NCBI GenBank assembly: GCA_001983455.1
Contig: LJDB01000070.1
Location: 1-56,696 of the forward strand
DNA: 56,696 bases
From: Candidatus Epulonipiscium fishelsonii
GTDB taxonomy: Bacteria > Bacillota > Clostridia > Lachnospirales > Cellulosilyticaceae
Direction of reading: 5' to 3'
Part shown: positions 9,196 through 17,495 of the stretch, in pieces
How positions within the stretch are numbered: position 1 is the first letter of the stretch
How the letters are laid out: each line of letters starts with the position of its first letter
Notes under the pieces: generated by a model
Databases searched by the model: none
What the model was told of the DNA's origin: nothing
Seen by the model: only the letters and a program-made list of their open reading frames with translations
Program-made: the position numbers and the translations under genes

Positions 9196-9660
9196 TTATC
9201 TTTGTATGTTAATTAATATTTCATTTTGCTTTTGTATCATTTGTCTTTCTGCTTCTTCTTCCATATGGTCATAACCTAATAAGTGGAGCATACTATGCAC
9301 TACTAAAAAGCATACTTCTCGTTTTAAAGTATGTCCATATTCACTAGATTGTTCAATGGCCTTTGGAAAACATAATACGATATCTCCTAAAATTATATTT
9401 TCACCAATACTATCTGGCCAATTAAGCTTTCCGTTTTCATCCATTTCTATTTGTGGAAATGATAAAACATCTGTAACTTTATCAATATTCCTATATTCTT
9501 TATTTATCTGTTGTATTTCGTCTTTATCCACAATAGTTAAACTTATTTCACATTCATTTGGAGCTTGTTCAAACTCTAAAGTCGCTTTAATAACATCTTC
9601 TATTGCTAGTAATAAATCTTTATCTAAAAAATCTTGTGTATCTTCTAAATTTATATACAT
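9196..9660 (-). CDS. ybeY: Endoribonuclease YbeY, 16S rRNA maturation factor
   Basis: YbeY is a zinc metalloprotein involved in 16S rRNA 3'-end processing and ribosome quality control. The 154-residue protein shows the diagnostic zinc motif HSMLHLLGYDH (His122, His126, His132) and the upstream block VLSFP (about 65-69). The ATG follows AAGGAG. It is in the yqfC-yqfD-ybeY-cdd-era-recO cluster; phoH, which normally precedes ybeY, is absent. Confidence 0.96.
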   Translation of the reverse strand: MYINLEDTQDFLDKDLLLAIEDVIKATLEFEQAPNECEISLTIVDKDEIQQINKEYRNIDKVTDVLSFPQIEMDENGKLNWPDSIGENIILGDIVLCFPKAIEQSSEYGHTLKREVCFLVVHSMLHLLGYDHMEEEAERQMIQKQNEILINIQR

Positions 9661-9676
9661 AGTTCTCCTTATAGTA

Positions 9677-10876
9677 TTAATTTTCTATTGCAGTTATTTC
9701 AACTTCTGCACCTATATCTTCATGTACTAGTGCTTGCAACCTGCCTATAATATATCCATCAGCTTGTTCAAAGGTCAAATTTGTTGAGATAATTTTTCCA
9801 GTGTCAGTTATTTTTCTTCTAAGTTCATCGTGTAGTTTTCCTTCTAAATTATCTTTTACATCTTGCTCTTCATTAAGTATTATCTCACTAGCATATGGAA
9901 CTTTATCATTTCTAATCCAATAGAATGGAAGAGGAAAATAATTTGTTAGTTTTAATTGATGAATAGTCACTAAGGTATCATATTCTTCAGCATCCATTTT
10001 ATTTTTTATAAGTGGAATTTGCATATCAAATATTTGTATTCCAAACGTTGATTTTGTACCTTCATTAATATAACTTTTCTTAATCTGTTCAATAGGAAGT
10101 TTTGCTTCTAATAAATAGCTTGTTTGAGCTGAAACAACTGCACTTGATGGAACATACCTTACTCCTGTCATAACATCACTATCAATTGCGACTGTTCCAC
10201 TTACTAAAACATCCCCTTTTTTAACAGTATCCCCTTTTTTTACTTTTGGTATACCTGTGTTGGTTGCTATATATGTAATTATTCCATCTCTTTTTGCAAT
10301 TATATCAGTTGGTATTGTTTCGTCATGAATAATTGGTTTTGGCACTGCCTCTGTAATTTGAACATTTAATTTAGTTCCTTCAAATGAAATTGCAGACCAT
10401 AAAATTTCTGGATATGCATCCACTAGATATTGCTCAGCTTGTCTTAAATCTAAGTTCCATTTTAACTTTCCAGTTGTATATCCTCCTTTTTTCAATGTTT
10501 CTATAATGTTAGTCTCTTCAAGAGTATGTGTTCCATTTATTTCTACTAGCCACACAAATGAAGTAAGCATATACATAAACCCTACGAAAATCAAGCTTCC
10601 TAACATAAGAAGCTTTCTTTTTCGATATCTAAATCCTAAAAAAGGTAATCCTTTTTTGTCTAGAATTCTTATACGACATTTTGATCTATAGGCAACAGAT
10701 TTTAAATTTTTAAAACCATCTAATGTTGTTTTTAAAATAACTGAATCTTCTTTATGACTAACATCCCAAAATGTGTTTCCATCTCTTAAAGCTCCATTAA
10801 TAAATCTTTCAATTTTAGCTCCACTAATTTCTACTACAACATATCCATTAAAATAATTCCATAAAGATATAAACAA
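9677..10876 (-). CDS. yqfD: Sporulation protein YqfD
   Basis: YqfD is a membrane protein of spore formers, controlled by sigma-E in Bacillus and needed for efficient sporulation; its biochemical role is not known. The 399-residue protein has a soluble N-terminal region, one membrane segment at about 89-111 (MLGSLIFVGFMYMLTSFVWL), a short POTRA-like segment just after it, and a large extracytoplasmic part. The first codon appears to be TTG at 10876, preceded by GGGGGG with a 6-base spacer and only 2 bases after the yqfC stop. That suggests strict coupling to yqfC. The length matches the family. Confidence 0.93.
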   Translation of the reverse strand: MFISLWNYFNGYVVVEISGAKIERFINGALRDGNTFWDVSHKEDSVILKTTLDGFKNLKSVAYRSKCRIRILDKKGLPFLGFRYRKRKLLMLGSLIFVGFMYMLTSFVWLVEINGTHTLEETNIIETLKKGGYTTGKLKWNLDLRQAEQYLVDAYPEILWSAISFEGTKLNVQITEAVPKPIIHDETIPTDIIAKRDGIITYIATNTGIPKVKKGDTVKKGDVLVSGTVAIDSDVMTGVRYVPSSAVVSAQTSYLLEAKLPIEQIKKSYINEGTKSTFGIQIFDMQIPLIKNKMDAEEYDTLVTIHQLKLTNYFPLPFYWIRNDKVPYASEIILNEEQDVKDNLEGKLHDELRRKITDTGKIISTNLTFEQADGYIIGRLQALVHEDIGAEVEITAIEN

Positions 10877-10878
10877 AA

Positions 10879-11172
10879 TTATCCCCCCAATTTTATAAAA
10901 TTTATTCCTTCAATATATCCTTTTATTGTTATTTGATCTTGGGTCATATTTTTAGCTTCAAGTTGTCTCCCTGTAATAGCAACAATTCCTATCTTTAACT
11001 TTAATCTTATAGTTTCATCATTATATTCTATTATGTTCAAAAAATTCTCTATTGTTAAAGTTTCATTGCCCAAAATTGTTATTACTGGCATTTGATCAAA
11101 AACTCCATTCATTCCTTCTACTGATTGCACAAGTTGTTTGATAAATGATCCCTTCCCTTCTTTTTTTTTCAC
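10879..11172 (-). CDS. yqfC: Sporulation protein YqfC
   Basis: This 97-residue protein is YqfC-like, the small partner always found next to yqfD in spore formers. The core GNETLTIENFLNIIEYNDET and the final IKGYIEGINFIKLGG are characteristic of the family, which is related to YabP. The likely start is GTG at 11172 after AAGGAAAGGGG; the nearby ATG at CATATG runs straight into a stop. Its role in spore coat or engulfment-stage events is inferred from family knowledge only. Confidence 0.88.
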   Translation of the reverse strand: MKKKEGKGSFIKQLVQSVEGMNGVFDQMPVITILGNETLTIENFLNIIEYNDETIRLKLKIGIVAITGRQLEAKNMTQDQITIKGYIEGINFIKLGG

Positions 11173-11330
11173 AGCATATGCCCCTTTCCTTATATCCTAT
11201 GCTAACTTTAGGACAGGTATTCAATAATGATATAATTTTATGTCTTATGCCATTATAATTAATAAAAAATTTTATGGGGTTCTTTTGTTCGACATTATAT
11301 ATAACTCAAAAAGTATTTTTTTATCATAAA

Positions 11331-11367
11331 TGCTAAGAAAGAACCTTTGTCCTTTTCTCATTAGCAT
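11331..11367. terminator. Imperfect hairpin between yqfC and the sugar-kinase gene
   Basis: A long stem pairs TGCTAA-GAAAG with CTTTTCTCATTAGCA across a 2-base bulge. There is no clean T-run on either side. Its centre resembles the hairpin at 17333-17361. It may assist termination of the kinase operon or be a small dispersed hairpin. Confidence 0.4.
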
Positions 11368-11375
11368 GAATAATA

Positions 11376-11399
11376 AGCTATATCCTAAAGAATATAGCT
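11376..11399 (-). terminator. Probable terminator of the two sugar-kinase genes
   Basis: On the minus strand AGCTATATTC pairs with GGATATAGCT (10 pairs, one wobble, 4-base loop) and is followed by TATTATTCAT. It lies about 30 bases after the stop codon of the kinase gene. Confidence 0.6.
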
Positions 11400-11429
11400 A
11401 CAATTTATTTTATTCACCATTAATTGTCC

Positions 11430-12368
11430 TTAATTACTTTCCATAAAACTTTTAAGTTGTTCCCTATCAGGCAAACCTTCATTGTCTCCAACATGCATTA
11501 CTTGTAAAGCTCCAATAGCATTAGCTCTTTGAACACAATGTTTCAATGACATTCTTTCCAAAATTCCACTTATATATCCAACAGCGAAGCCATCTCCCGC
11601 TCCAACTGTATCTATTATTTCGTTGACTGGATATCCGTTTATATATCCTTCTTCAAGTTGTGTTTTAACATAAGCTCCGTTTGGCCCAAGTTTAATCACT
11701 ACAACTTTTATTCCATGAGATAAATAGAAATTTGCAATATCAACTTCATTTTCATAACCAGTTAATATTTTTCCTTCACTAATACCAGGTAATACAACAT
11801 CACATTTAAAGGCAATATGATTTATTCTTTGTATCATAGTCTCTATGTTTTCCCATAAAGAAGGCCTCAAATTTGGGTCAAAAGAAGTAGTTAATCCCAT
11901 GTATTTTGCTTTTTGCACTAAATATAAAAGAGTAGCTCTAGAGATATTCGATATGGCTGGAAAAATTCCTGTTAAATGGAAGTGATCATAATTTTCCATT
12001 CTTATATTTTCCACATCATCTATTTTTAAATTTGATGCTGCCGAACCATGACGATAATAGACTGTATCGGGATCACCTTTTGGATTTTTAGATTTAACTT
12101 GAATTCCAGTAGGAAAATGATTATCAAAAGTTATATATTGTGTATCTATTCCTTGGTTACCTAGAAATTCCATTAGATATTTTCCAAACGGATCTTCCCC
12201 TAGTTTAGTTATATAACTTACATTATGTCCCAATCTCTTTAATCCAATTGCTACATTCATTTCTGCACCTGCTGCCGAGCGAGAAAAATTTTCAGCTCCA
12301 TCCAACTTCCCTTCTTCTTTTGCAGTAAATAGTGCCATAGGTTCACCTATTAAAATAACCCTTGCCAT
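11430..12368 (-). CDS. PfkB-family sugar kinase, probably 2-keto-3-deoxygluconate kinase
   Basis: The 312-residue protein has the ribokinase/PfkB fold. It shows the N-terminal substrate-binding stretch GEPMALF...AAGAEMNVAIG (signature 1 region, about 30-45) and the C-terminal DTVGAGDGFAVGYISG containing the catalytic Asp of GAGD. Sequence flavour points to a 2-keto-3-deoxygluconate or fructose kinase. ATP-dependent phosphorylation of a hexose derivative is safe, the exact sugar is not. It lies about 60 bases after kdgK, with AAGGAGG before its ATG and a small hairpin between the two genes. Two related kinases in tandem suggest either different substrates or a duplicated step in hexuronate or pectin breakdown. 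No aldolase, isomerase or transporter is adjacent. Confidence 0.8.
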   Translation of the reverse strand: MARVILIGEPMALFTAKEEGKLDGAENFSRSAAGAEMNVAIGLKRLGHNVSYITKLGEDPFGKYLMEFLGNQGIDTQYITFDNHFPTGIQVKSKNPKGDPDTVYYRHGSAASNLKIDDVENIRMENYDHFHLTGIFPAISNISRATLLYLVQKAKYMGLTTSFDPNLRPSLWENIETMIQRINHIAFKCDVVLPGISEGKILTGYENEVDIANFYLSHGIKVVVIKLGPNGAYVKTQLEEGYINGYPVNEIIDTVGAGDGFAVGYISGILERMSLKHCVQRANAIGALQVMHVGDNEGLPDREQLKSFMESN

Positions 12369-12396
12369 GAAAAATAACCTCCTTAAAATAATAATA

Positions 12397-12415
12397 GGAC
12401 GACAAAATGTCGCCC
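12397..12415 (-). promoter_or_regulatory. Intercistronic hairpin between the two sugar-kinase genes
   Basis: GGGCGAC and GTCGTCC pair (7 bp, one wobble, 5-base loop) and are followed by TATTATTATTTT, then the ribosome site of the downstream kinase. It could act as a leaky terminator lowering expression of the second gene, or stabilise the upstream message. Confidence 0.5.
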
Positions 12416-12429
12416 ATTAATATAATTAA

Positions 12430-13449
12430 TTATCTTTGTACACGTCCTGATCCGTCTCCACCTGCTAAAGCTTGAACTTCTTCTAGTGTTACACGATTAT
12501 AATCGCCTTCTACTGTGTGTTTTAAGCAAGATGCTGCCACAGCAAACTCAATAGCTTGTTGATCTTCATATTTATTTAAGAAACTATAAATTAAGCCTGC
12601 TCCAAAAGAGTCTCCTCCACCAACACGGTCAACTATACGTACAGCGTAGCTTTTTGAGAAGAAATATTCTTTTCCGTTATATAACATAGCTGCCCAGTTG
12701 TTATCATTTGCTGAAATTGAGCCTCTTAGAGTAATTGCTACATGTTTAAAATTAAATCTGTCAGCTAATTTTTTAGCAACATCTTTATATCCTTCATGGT
12801 TTAATTTTCCGCTTGTAATATCTGTAGCTTCCGCATGAATTCCAAACACATCAGCAGCATCTTCTTCATTAGCAATGCAAAGATCAACGTATTCCATCAA
12901 TTTAGCCATTTCTTGCCCAGCTTTTTCTCTGCTCCACAATTTTTTTCTATAATTTAAATCACAACTAATAGTAATGTTTTTAGCTTTGGCTGCTTTACAC
13001 GCTTCAATACAAATCTGTGTAACATTATCACCTAGTGCTGGAGTAATTCCTGTAAAGTGGAACCAATCAACTCCTTTAAAAATTTCATCCCAGTTGAAAT
13101 CTTTGCATGTAGCTTCACTAATAGCAGAGTGAGCACGGTCGTATATTACTTTTGAAGGTCTTTGAGATGCACCTTTTTCTATAAAATAAATACCAATTCT
13201 ATCTCCACCACGAGTGATAGCAGATGTATCAATTCCAAATTGACGTAGATCGTTTACTGCAGCTTGCCCAATTTCATGTTTAGGAAGTTTAGTAACAAAT
13301 TTTGCGTCCAGTCCATAGTTTGCTAAAGATACTGCAACGTTTGCTTCTCCACCACCATAAGTTGCTTGAAATCTATCAGCTTGATTAAATCTAAGATATC
13401 CTTCTGGTGCTAATCTTAACATTATTTCTCCAAATGTAACTACTTTCAT
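12430..13449 (-). CDS. kdgK: 2-dehydro-3-deoxygluconokinase (PfkB family)
   Basis: The product phosphorylates 2-keto-3-deoxygluconate to KDPG, the step before aldolase cleavage in hexuronate and pectin degradation. The start MKVVTFGEIMLRL, the motif YGGGEANVAVSLANYG (signature 1) and RVGGGDSFGAGLIYSF (signature 2, with GGGD in place of the more common GAGD) match the KdgK group found in Firmicutes and Bacteroidetes. I start at ATG 13449, which follows GGAGG by 9 bases and gives 339 residues; an in-frame opening 17 codons earlier has no ribosome site and overlaps a palindrome. It heads a two-gene unit with another PfkB kinase. Confidence 0.87.
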   Translation of the reverse strand: MKVVTFGEIMLRLAPEGYLRFNQADRFQATYGGGEANVAVSLANYGLDAKFVTKLPKHEIGQAAVNDLRQFGIDTSAITRGGDRIGIYFIEKGASQRPSKVIYDRAHSAISEATCKDFNWDEIFKGVDWFHFTGITPALGDNVTQICIEACKAAKAKNITISCDLNYRKKLWSREKAGQEMAKLMEYVDLCIANEEDAADVFGIHAEATDITSGKLNHEGYKDVAKKLADRFNFKHVAITLRGSISANDNNWAAMLYNGKEYFFSKSYAVRIVDRVGGGDSFGAGLIYSFLNKYEDQQAIEFAVAASCLKHTVEGDYNRVTLEEVQALAGGDGSGRVQR

Positions 13450-13498
13450 TTTTTCATTCCTCCAATAGTATTTGTATAGCTTAATGCGTAAAATTACC

Positions 13499-13516
13499 AT
13501 CTCTATAATTAGAGAT
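13499..13516. promoter_or_regulatory. Palindrome upstream of kdgK
   Basis: ATCTCTA and TAGAGAT flank a 4-base centre, about 50 bases before the kdgK start. It has the size and symmetry of a repressor operator and could bind a sugar-acid-responsive regulator. No regulator gene lies nearby and the site does not match a motif I know. Confidence 0.35.
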
Positions 13517-13692
13517 AGTTGGCAATCTGTTAAAGAATTATATTAAGACACAGTCTACCATCCTAATCATAAACTGTAGTCTAATTACTATTTTTATAGT
13601 TATGCCCTACATTTTACCATAATTGTCAAATAACTTCAACTATATGTTAAATATATATATTATCATTTAATTTACATCATTAGTTTATGAAT

Positions 13693-13729
13693 AAAAAAAG
13701 CTAGGCATATTATATACCTAGCTTTTTTT
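13693..13729. terminator. Bidirectional terminator after rpsU
   Basis: A perfect 13-bp inverted repeat (AAAAAAAGCTAGG with CCTAGCTTTTTTT, 11-base loop) gives T-tails on both strands. It terminates the rpsU transcript about 30 bases after its stop. Confidence 0.88.
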
Positions 13730-13760
13730 ATATATTTAAACATTATTAAGACGTTACTTA

Positions 13761-13940
13761 TTAGTATTGTCTATTTTTTTTACGTGCAGCTTCTGATTTC
13801 TTTTTACGCTTCACGCTTGGTTTTTCATAATGTTCTCTCTTACGGATTTCTTGCATGATACCAGCTTTTGCACAGTTTCTTTTAAATCTACGAAGAGCAC
13901 TATCTAAAGATTCGTTTTCACGAACAGTAACCTCTGACAT
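13761..13940 (-). CDS. rpsU: 30S ribosomal protein S21
   Basis: A 59-codon gene encoding [20 protein letters not shown] at its start and a basic tail rich in Lys and Arg, which is S21. S21 binds the small ribosomal subunit near the 3' end of 16S rRNA. The ATG follows GGGGGGAGGG, an unusually strong ribosome site. It is transcribed downstream of alaS but separated from it by about 120 bases, and it has its own terminator. Confidence 0.97.
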   Translation of the reverse strand: MSEVTVRENESLDSALRRFKRNCAKAGIMQEIRKREHYEKPSVKRKKKSEAARKKNRQY

Positions 13941-14059
13941 TTGTTTTCCCTCCCCCCGTTGCGGTGTTGTGCTTTTGCATTTATACGGAGAAAAGATTAA
14001 GCACTACACAAGATTATAATTCATAATGCTCCAAACGTCAATAGGTTTTACAATCATTA

Positions 14060-16696
14060 TTATTTTATTTGCTCTAAAATTATTTCTTTAGCAACTTTTA
14101 AGCACTCTTTAATCTTATTGTAATTTTTTCCACCAGCTTGAGCCATGTTGGGTCGGCCCCCACCGCCACCGTCTACTATTTTAGCAGATTTAGAAATAAT
14201 ATTTCCACAATGAGCCCCTTTTTCAACTGCTCCCTTTGTTGCCATACAAACTAAATTTACTTTTCCTTCGTTTCCAGACGCTAAAAATATTATTCCTTCA
14301 CCAAGTTTATCTTTTAGTGTATCACCCATATCTCTTAGATTATTCATGTCTATATTTTCTAATTGAGCTACTAATATTTTTAAGCCATTAACTTCTGTAG
14401 CATTATCTAATATTTGTGTAGCTTCAGACCTAGCAATTTGAGATTTTAATGCATCAAAATCTTTTTGCAAAGATTGTAGTTCTTTTAAGTTAGAAGTTAC
14501 TTTTTTCACAATATCATTTTTCCTAGCTTTTACTAAATCTCCAATCTGATTTAGTTCATCTTCAAGATTTTGGTAGTATGATAAAGCTGCAAATCCAGTT
14601 ATTGCTTCAATACGTCTTACACCTGAAGCGACACCTATTTCTGAAACAATCTTAAAAGTTCCAATTTCAGTAGTATTTGTAACATGAGTTCCTCCACATA
14701 ATTCTATGGATTTTTTTCCCATATCAACTACACGTACAACTTCACTATATTTTTCACCAAACAAGGCCATTGCACCTTTTTTTCTTGCTTCATCAATGGA
14801 CATTTCTTCGATGGTTACCGCATATCCATTAAGAATTTCATTGTTTACTAGGTTTTCAATTTCTCTAATTTGCTCTGATGAAAGAGGTTGAAAATGTGTA
14901 TAGTCAAATCTCAATCTATCTGCTGTTACATTTGACCCCGCTTGCTCAATATGAGTTCCCACAATTTCTCTCAAAGCATGTTGTAGTAAATGGGTTGCAC
15001 TATGATTTCGCATTATACTAAGTCTATTCTTTTTGTCTACATCCAAATGTGCTGGCTGATTAACTTTAATTTCACCTTTAATAACTTCGCCTTGATGAGC
15101 TATTTTTCCACCTACAACCTTTGTTGTAGCTGTGACCTTAACTACACCTGTATCAGTAGAAATTTCTCCAATATCACCTATTTGCCCTCCACTTTCAGCA
15201 TAAAAAGGTGTTTGCTCTGTTATAATAAAAATATTTTCACCTAATTTAGCGCTCTCAATAATTTTATCTTGTGTAGTAATAAATTTAATTTCTGAATTAA
15301 AATCATATTTATCGTAGCCATTAAAGATAGAATTTATAGAAGTGTCTAGTTCATGAAAAATAGTGCGGTCTGCTCCCATATAATTTGTTTCTGCTTGAGC
15401 ACTTCTTGCCCTGTTTCGTTGAGCTTCCATTTCTCTTTTAAATCCTTCTTCATCTACTCCTAATCCTTTTTCTTCAAGAATTTCCAAAGTTAAATCCAAA
15501 GGAAAACCATACGTGTCATATAATTTGAAGCATTTAGCTCCGTCAAGAATAGTTTTATTCTCTTTTTGCAAATCAGATATATATTCTTCTAAAATATTAA
15601 GTCCTTGTTCTATTGTTAGGTTAAAGTTTTTTTCTTCAACAGTTAGTGCTTTTATAATATATTCAAATTTCTCTTGTAATTCACTATATTCATGCTTAGA
15701 ATTTTCCACTACGGTTTTAATAAGTGGCTCTAGAAACAAACCTTTTATTCCAAGTAGTTTGCCATGGCGAACTGCACGTCTTAAAAGTCTTCTTAAAATA
15801 TATCCAGTACCCTCATTTGAAGCACGAACTCCATCAGATGCTAAAAATGTTATTGCTCTCACATGGTCAGTAATAACACGAATGGAAATATCTTTTTTTA
15901 AATTCTTTCCATATGTTACATTTGCCATTTTGCAAACGTGGTCACGGATATTTTTGACTGTATCTACATCAAATAATGAATATACATCTTGCATAACAAC
16001 AGCCAGACGTTCTAAGCCCATTCCAGTGTCAATATTTGGCTTTGGTAGTGGTGCATAAGAGCCATCTTCTTGTTTATCAAATTGGGTAAAGACTAGGTTC
16101 CATATTTCTAAAAATCTGTCACAATCACACCCCACAGCACAGTTTGGTGAACCACAACCATATTTTTCTCCTCTATCATAATAAATTTCTGAACAAGGCC
16201 CACACGGTCCAACCGTTCCAACTTCCCAGAAATTATCTTCTTTACCCATATAAAATATTTTTTCCTTTGGAATGCCAATTTTATTATGCCAAATTTGTGC
16301 AGCTTCTTCATCTTCCTCATAAACACTTACTGAAAGCTTTTCTGGCGAAATATTTATTACTTTAGTTAAGAATTCCCATGCATATTCAATAGCTTCTTCT
16401 TTAAAATAATCTCCAAAAGAAAAATTTCCAAGCATTTCAAAAAACGTACCATGTCTTGCAGTTTTACCCACATTATCAATATCACCAGTACGGATACATT
16501 TTTGACAAGTAGTCACTCTCTTAGAAGGAGGAACTTCTTGGCCAGTAAAATACGGCTTTAACGGAGCCATCCCTGCATTTATAAGTAATAAACTTTTATC
16601 ATTATTTGGTAGCAAAGAAAAACTTTTCAGTCTTAAATGACCTTTGCTTTGAAAAAAACTTAAGTACATCTCTCTTAATTCATTTAATCCGTACAT
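14060..16696 (-). CDS. alaS: Alanine--tRNA ligase
   Basis: AlaS charges tRNA-Ala with alanine and edits mischarged Ser and Gly. The 878-residue protein has the usual length and order: class II catalytic domain (1 to about 240, opening LREMYLSFFQSKGHLRL), tRNA-recognition helices, and the editing domain with zinc ligands in NHSATHLLQHAL and CGGTHVTNTTEIG. A C-terminal DHHA1 domain ends with GGGGRPNMAQAGGKN. The ATG follows AAAGGAG. It lies 17 bases after the M15 peptidase-like gene, so it is read from an upstream promoter, and there is no T-box leader. Confidence 0.98.
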   Translation of the reverse strand: MYGLNELREMYLSFFQSKGHLRLKSFSLLPNNDKSLLLINAGMAPLKPYFTGQEVPPSKRVTTCQKCIRTGDIDNVGKTARHGTFFEMLGNFSFGDYFKEEAIEYAWEFLTKVINISPEKLSVSVYEEDEEAAQIWHNKIGIPKEKIFYMGKEDNFWEVGTVGPCGPCSEIYYDRGEKYGCGSPNCAVGCDCDRFLEIWNLVFTQFDKQEDGSYAPLPKPNIDTGMGLERLAVVMQDVYSLFDVDTVKNIRDHVCKMANVTYGKNLKKDISIRVITDHVRAITFLASDGVRASNEGTGYILRRLLRRAVRHGKLLGIKGLFLEPLIKTVVENSKHEYSELQEKFEYIIKALTVEEKNFNLTIEQGLNILEEYISDLQKENKTILDGAKCFKLYDTYGFPLDLTLEILEEKGLGVDEEGFKREMEAQRNRARSAQAETNYMGADRTIFHELDTSINSIFNGYDKYDFNSEIKFITTQDKIIESAKLGENIFIITEQTPFYAESGGQIGDIGEISTDTGVVKVTATTKVVGGKIAHQGEVIKGEIKVNQPAHLDVDKKNRLSIMRNHSATHLLQHALREIVGTHIEQAGSNVTADRLRFDYTHFQPLSSEQIREIENLVNNEILNGYAVTIEEMSIDEARKKGAMALFGEKYSEVVRVVDMGKKSIELCGGTHVTNTTEIGTFKIVSEIGVASGVRRIEAITGFAALSYYQNLEDELNQIGDLVKARKNDIVKKVTSNLKELQSLQKDFDALKSQIARSEATQILDNATEVNGLKILVAQLENIDMNNLRDMGDTLKDKLGEGIIFLASGNEGKVNLVCMATKGAVEKGAHCGNIISKSAKIVDGGGGGRPNMAQAGGKNYNKIKECLKVAKEIILEQIK

Positions 16697-16713
16697 CTTT
16701 AAAATACTCCTTT

Positions 16714-17301
16714 TTAAAAATATCGCATACTAGTATGCATTTCTATATACTCTTCAAGACACAAACCGTTTTTAACAATTTTTTTAGCATGACTTACTCC
16801 TACATATCTATAATGATACGCTTTATAAGGTACACCTGTAATATAAGATTTATCAAATGGATATCTTAATATAAATCCAAAATCTGCACTGTTTATATCT
16901 AGCCATTGTTTGTGGAAGGTTAAGTCAAACACTTGCAAACTTCTGTTATTTAAGTTGGTAACCGATAGGTCGTTGTTTCTTGTATCATTTATAACAGGGG
17001 TTGTCATTAAATCCATAGCTATTCCTAGCTGGTGTTCACTGCAACCTTCCTTTGCTATATTATTAAATCCTAGCTTTTCTTTTTTAGCACATAGAGATTG
17101 CTGATACATATAGGACCTATATCCACTTGATATACACAAAGAAGATAATCCTTCTTTTTGCAGTACATTATTCATTTTATAAAATTGTTCAAATGCTTCT
17201 TTTACAAGCCATACCTTTGTAATAGGATCTTGCACCAAATTAATTGGACGATAAGTATTTGATATTGGATAGGACGGACTGACTAACTTTAGAATTTCCA
17301 T
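16714..17301 (-). CDS. M15-family (VanY-like) D-alanyl-D-alanine carboxypeptidase relative
   Basis: The 195-residue protein follows the VanY/LdcB pattern: SGYRSYMYQQ, then SEHQLGIAMDL with the zinc-binding His and Asp, and a late HYRYVG with the third zinc ligand. In active members the last motif reads E-x-x-H, where Glu is the catalytic base; here it is KAYHYRYVG, so Lys replaces that Glu. Family zinc ligands are otherwise intact. Canonical members trim D-Ala from peptidoglycan stem peptides; this one may be inactive, altered in specificity, or a binding protein. No signal peptide is seen at the chosen start. I start at ATG 17301 (AGAGGTG 11 bases upstream), because an ATG 20 codons earlier sits inside a hairpin. 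alaS follows after 17 bases. Confidence 0.78.
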   Translation of the reverse strand: MEILKLVSPSYPISNTYRPINLVQDPITKVWLVKEAFEQFYKMNNVLQKEGLSSLCISSGYRSYMYQQSLCAKKEKLGFNNIAKEGCSEHQLGIAMDLMTTPVINDTRNNDLSVTNLNNRSLQVFDLTFHKQWLDINSADFGFILRYPFDKSYITGVPYKAYHYRYVGVSHAKKIVKNGLCLEEYIEMHTSMRYF

Positions 17302-17332
17302 ATATATAATTACACCTCTTTTTGGGTAAATA

Positions 17333-17361
17333 TAATGAGAAAGACCTTTGGCCTTTCTCAT
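17333..17361. terminator. Perfect hairpin upstream of the M15 gene
   Basis: AATGAGAAAG and CTTTCTCATT pair perfectly (10 bp) around a 9-base loop. It lacks a T-run, but together with the adjacent hairpin at 17368-17399 it probably ends transcription of the small gene upstream. Confidence 0.5.
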
Positions 17362-17367
17362 TATGAT

Positions 17368-17399
17368 AAAAACCCTTGTTTAAATAAACCAGGCTTTTT
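17368..17399 (-). terminator. Probable terminator of the 50-residue peptide gene
   Basis: On the minus strand AAAAAGCCTGGTTTA pairs with TAAACAAGGGTTTTT at 13 of 15 positions around a 2-base loop, and the right arm ends in Ts. It lies about 95 bases after the small gene. Confidence 0.6.
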
Positions 17400-17495
17400 A
17401 TAACCCACACTATTGTTAAATTATATATTAAATTATATTTGTCCTATTCAACTAAATTACATTTAATTATCATGAGACCTTTATTATATTTTTTT

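Noticed and set aside
15513-16058. 181-codon plus-strand frame opposite alaS
   Set aside because: It lies wholly inside a highly conserved gene on the other strand and has no recognisable motif.
16697-16713. T-box or other leader regulating alaS
   Set aside because: Only 17 bases separate alaS from the upstream gene, so there is no room for a leader.
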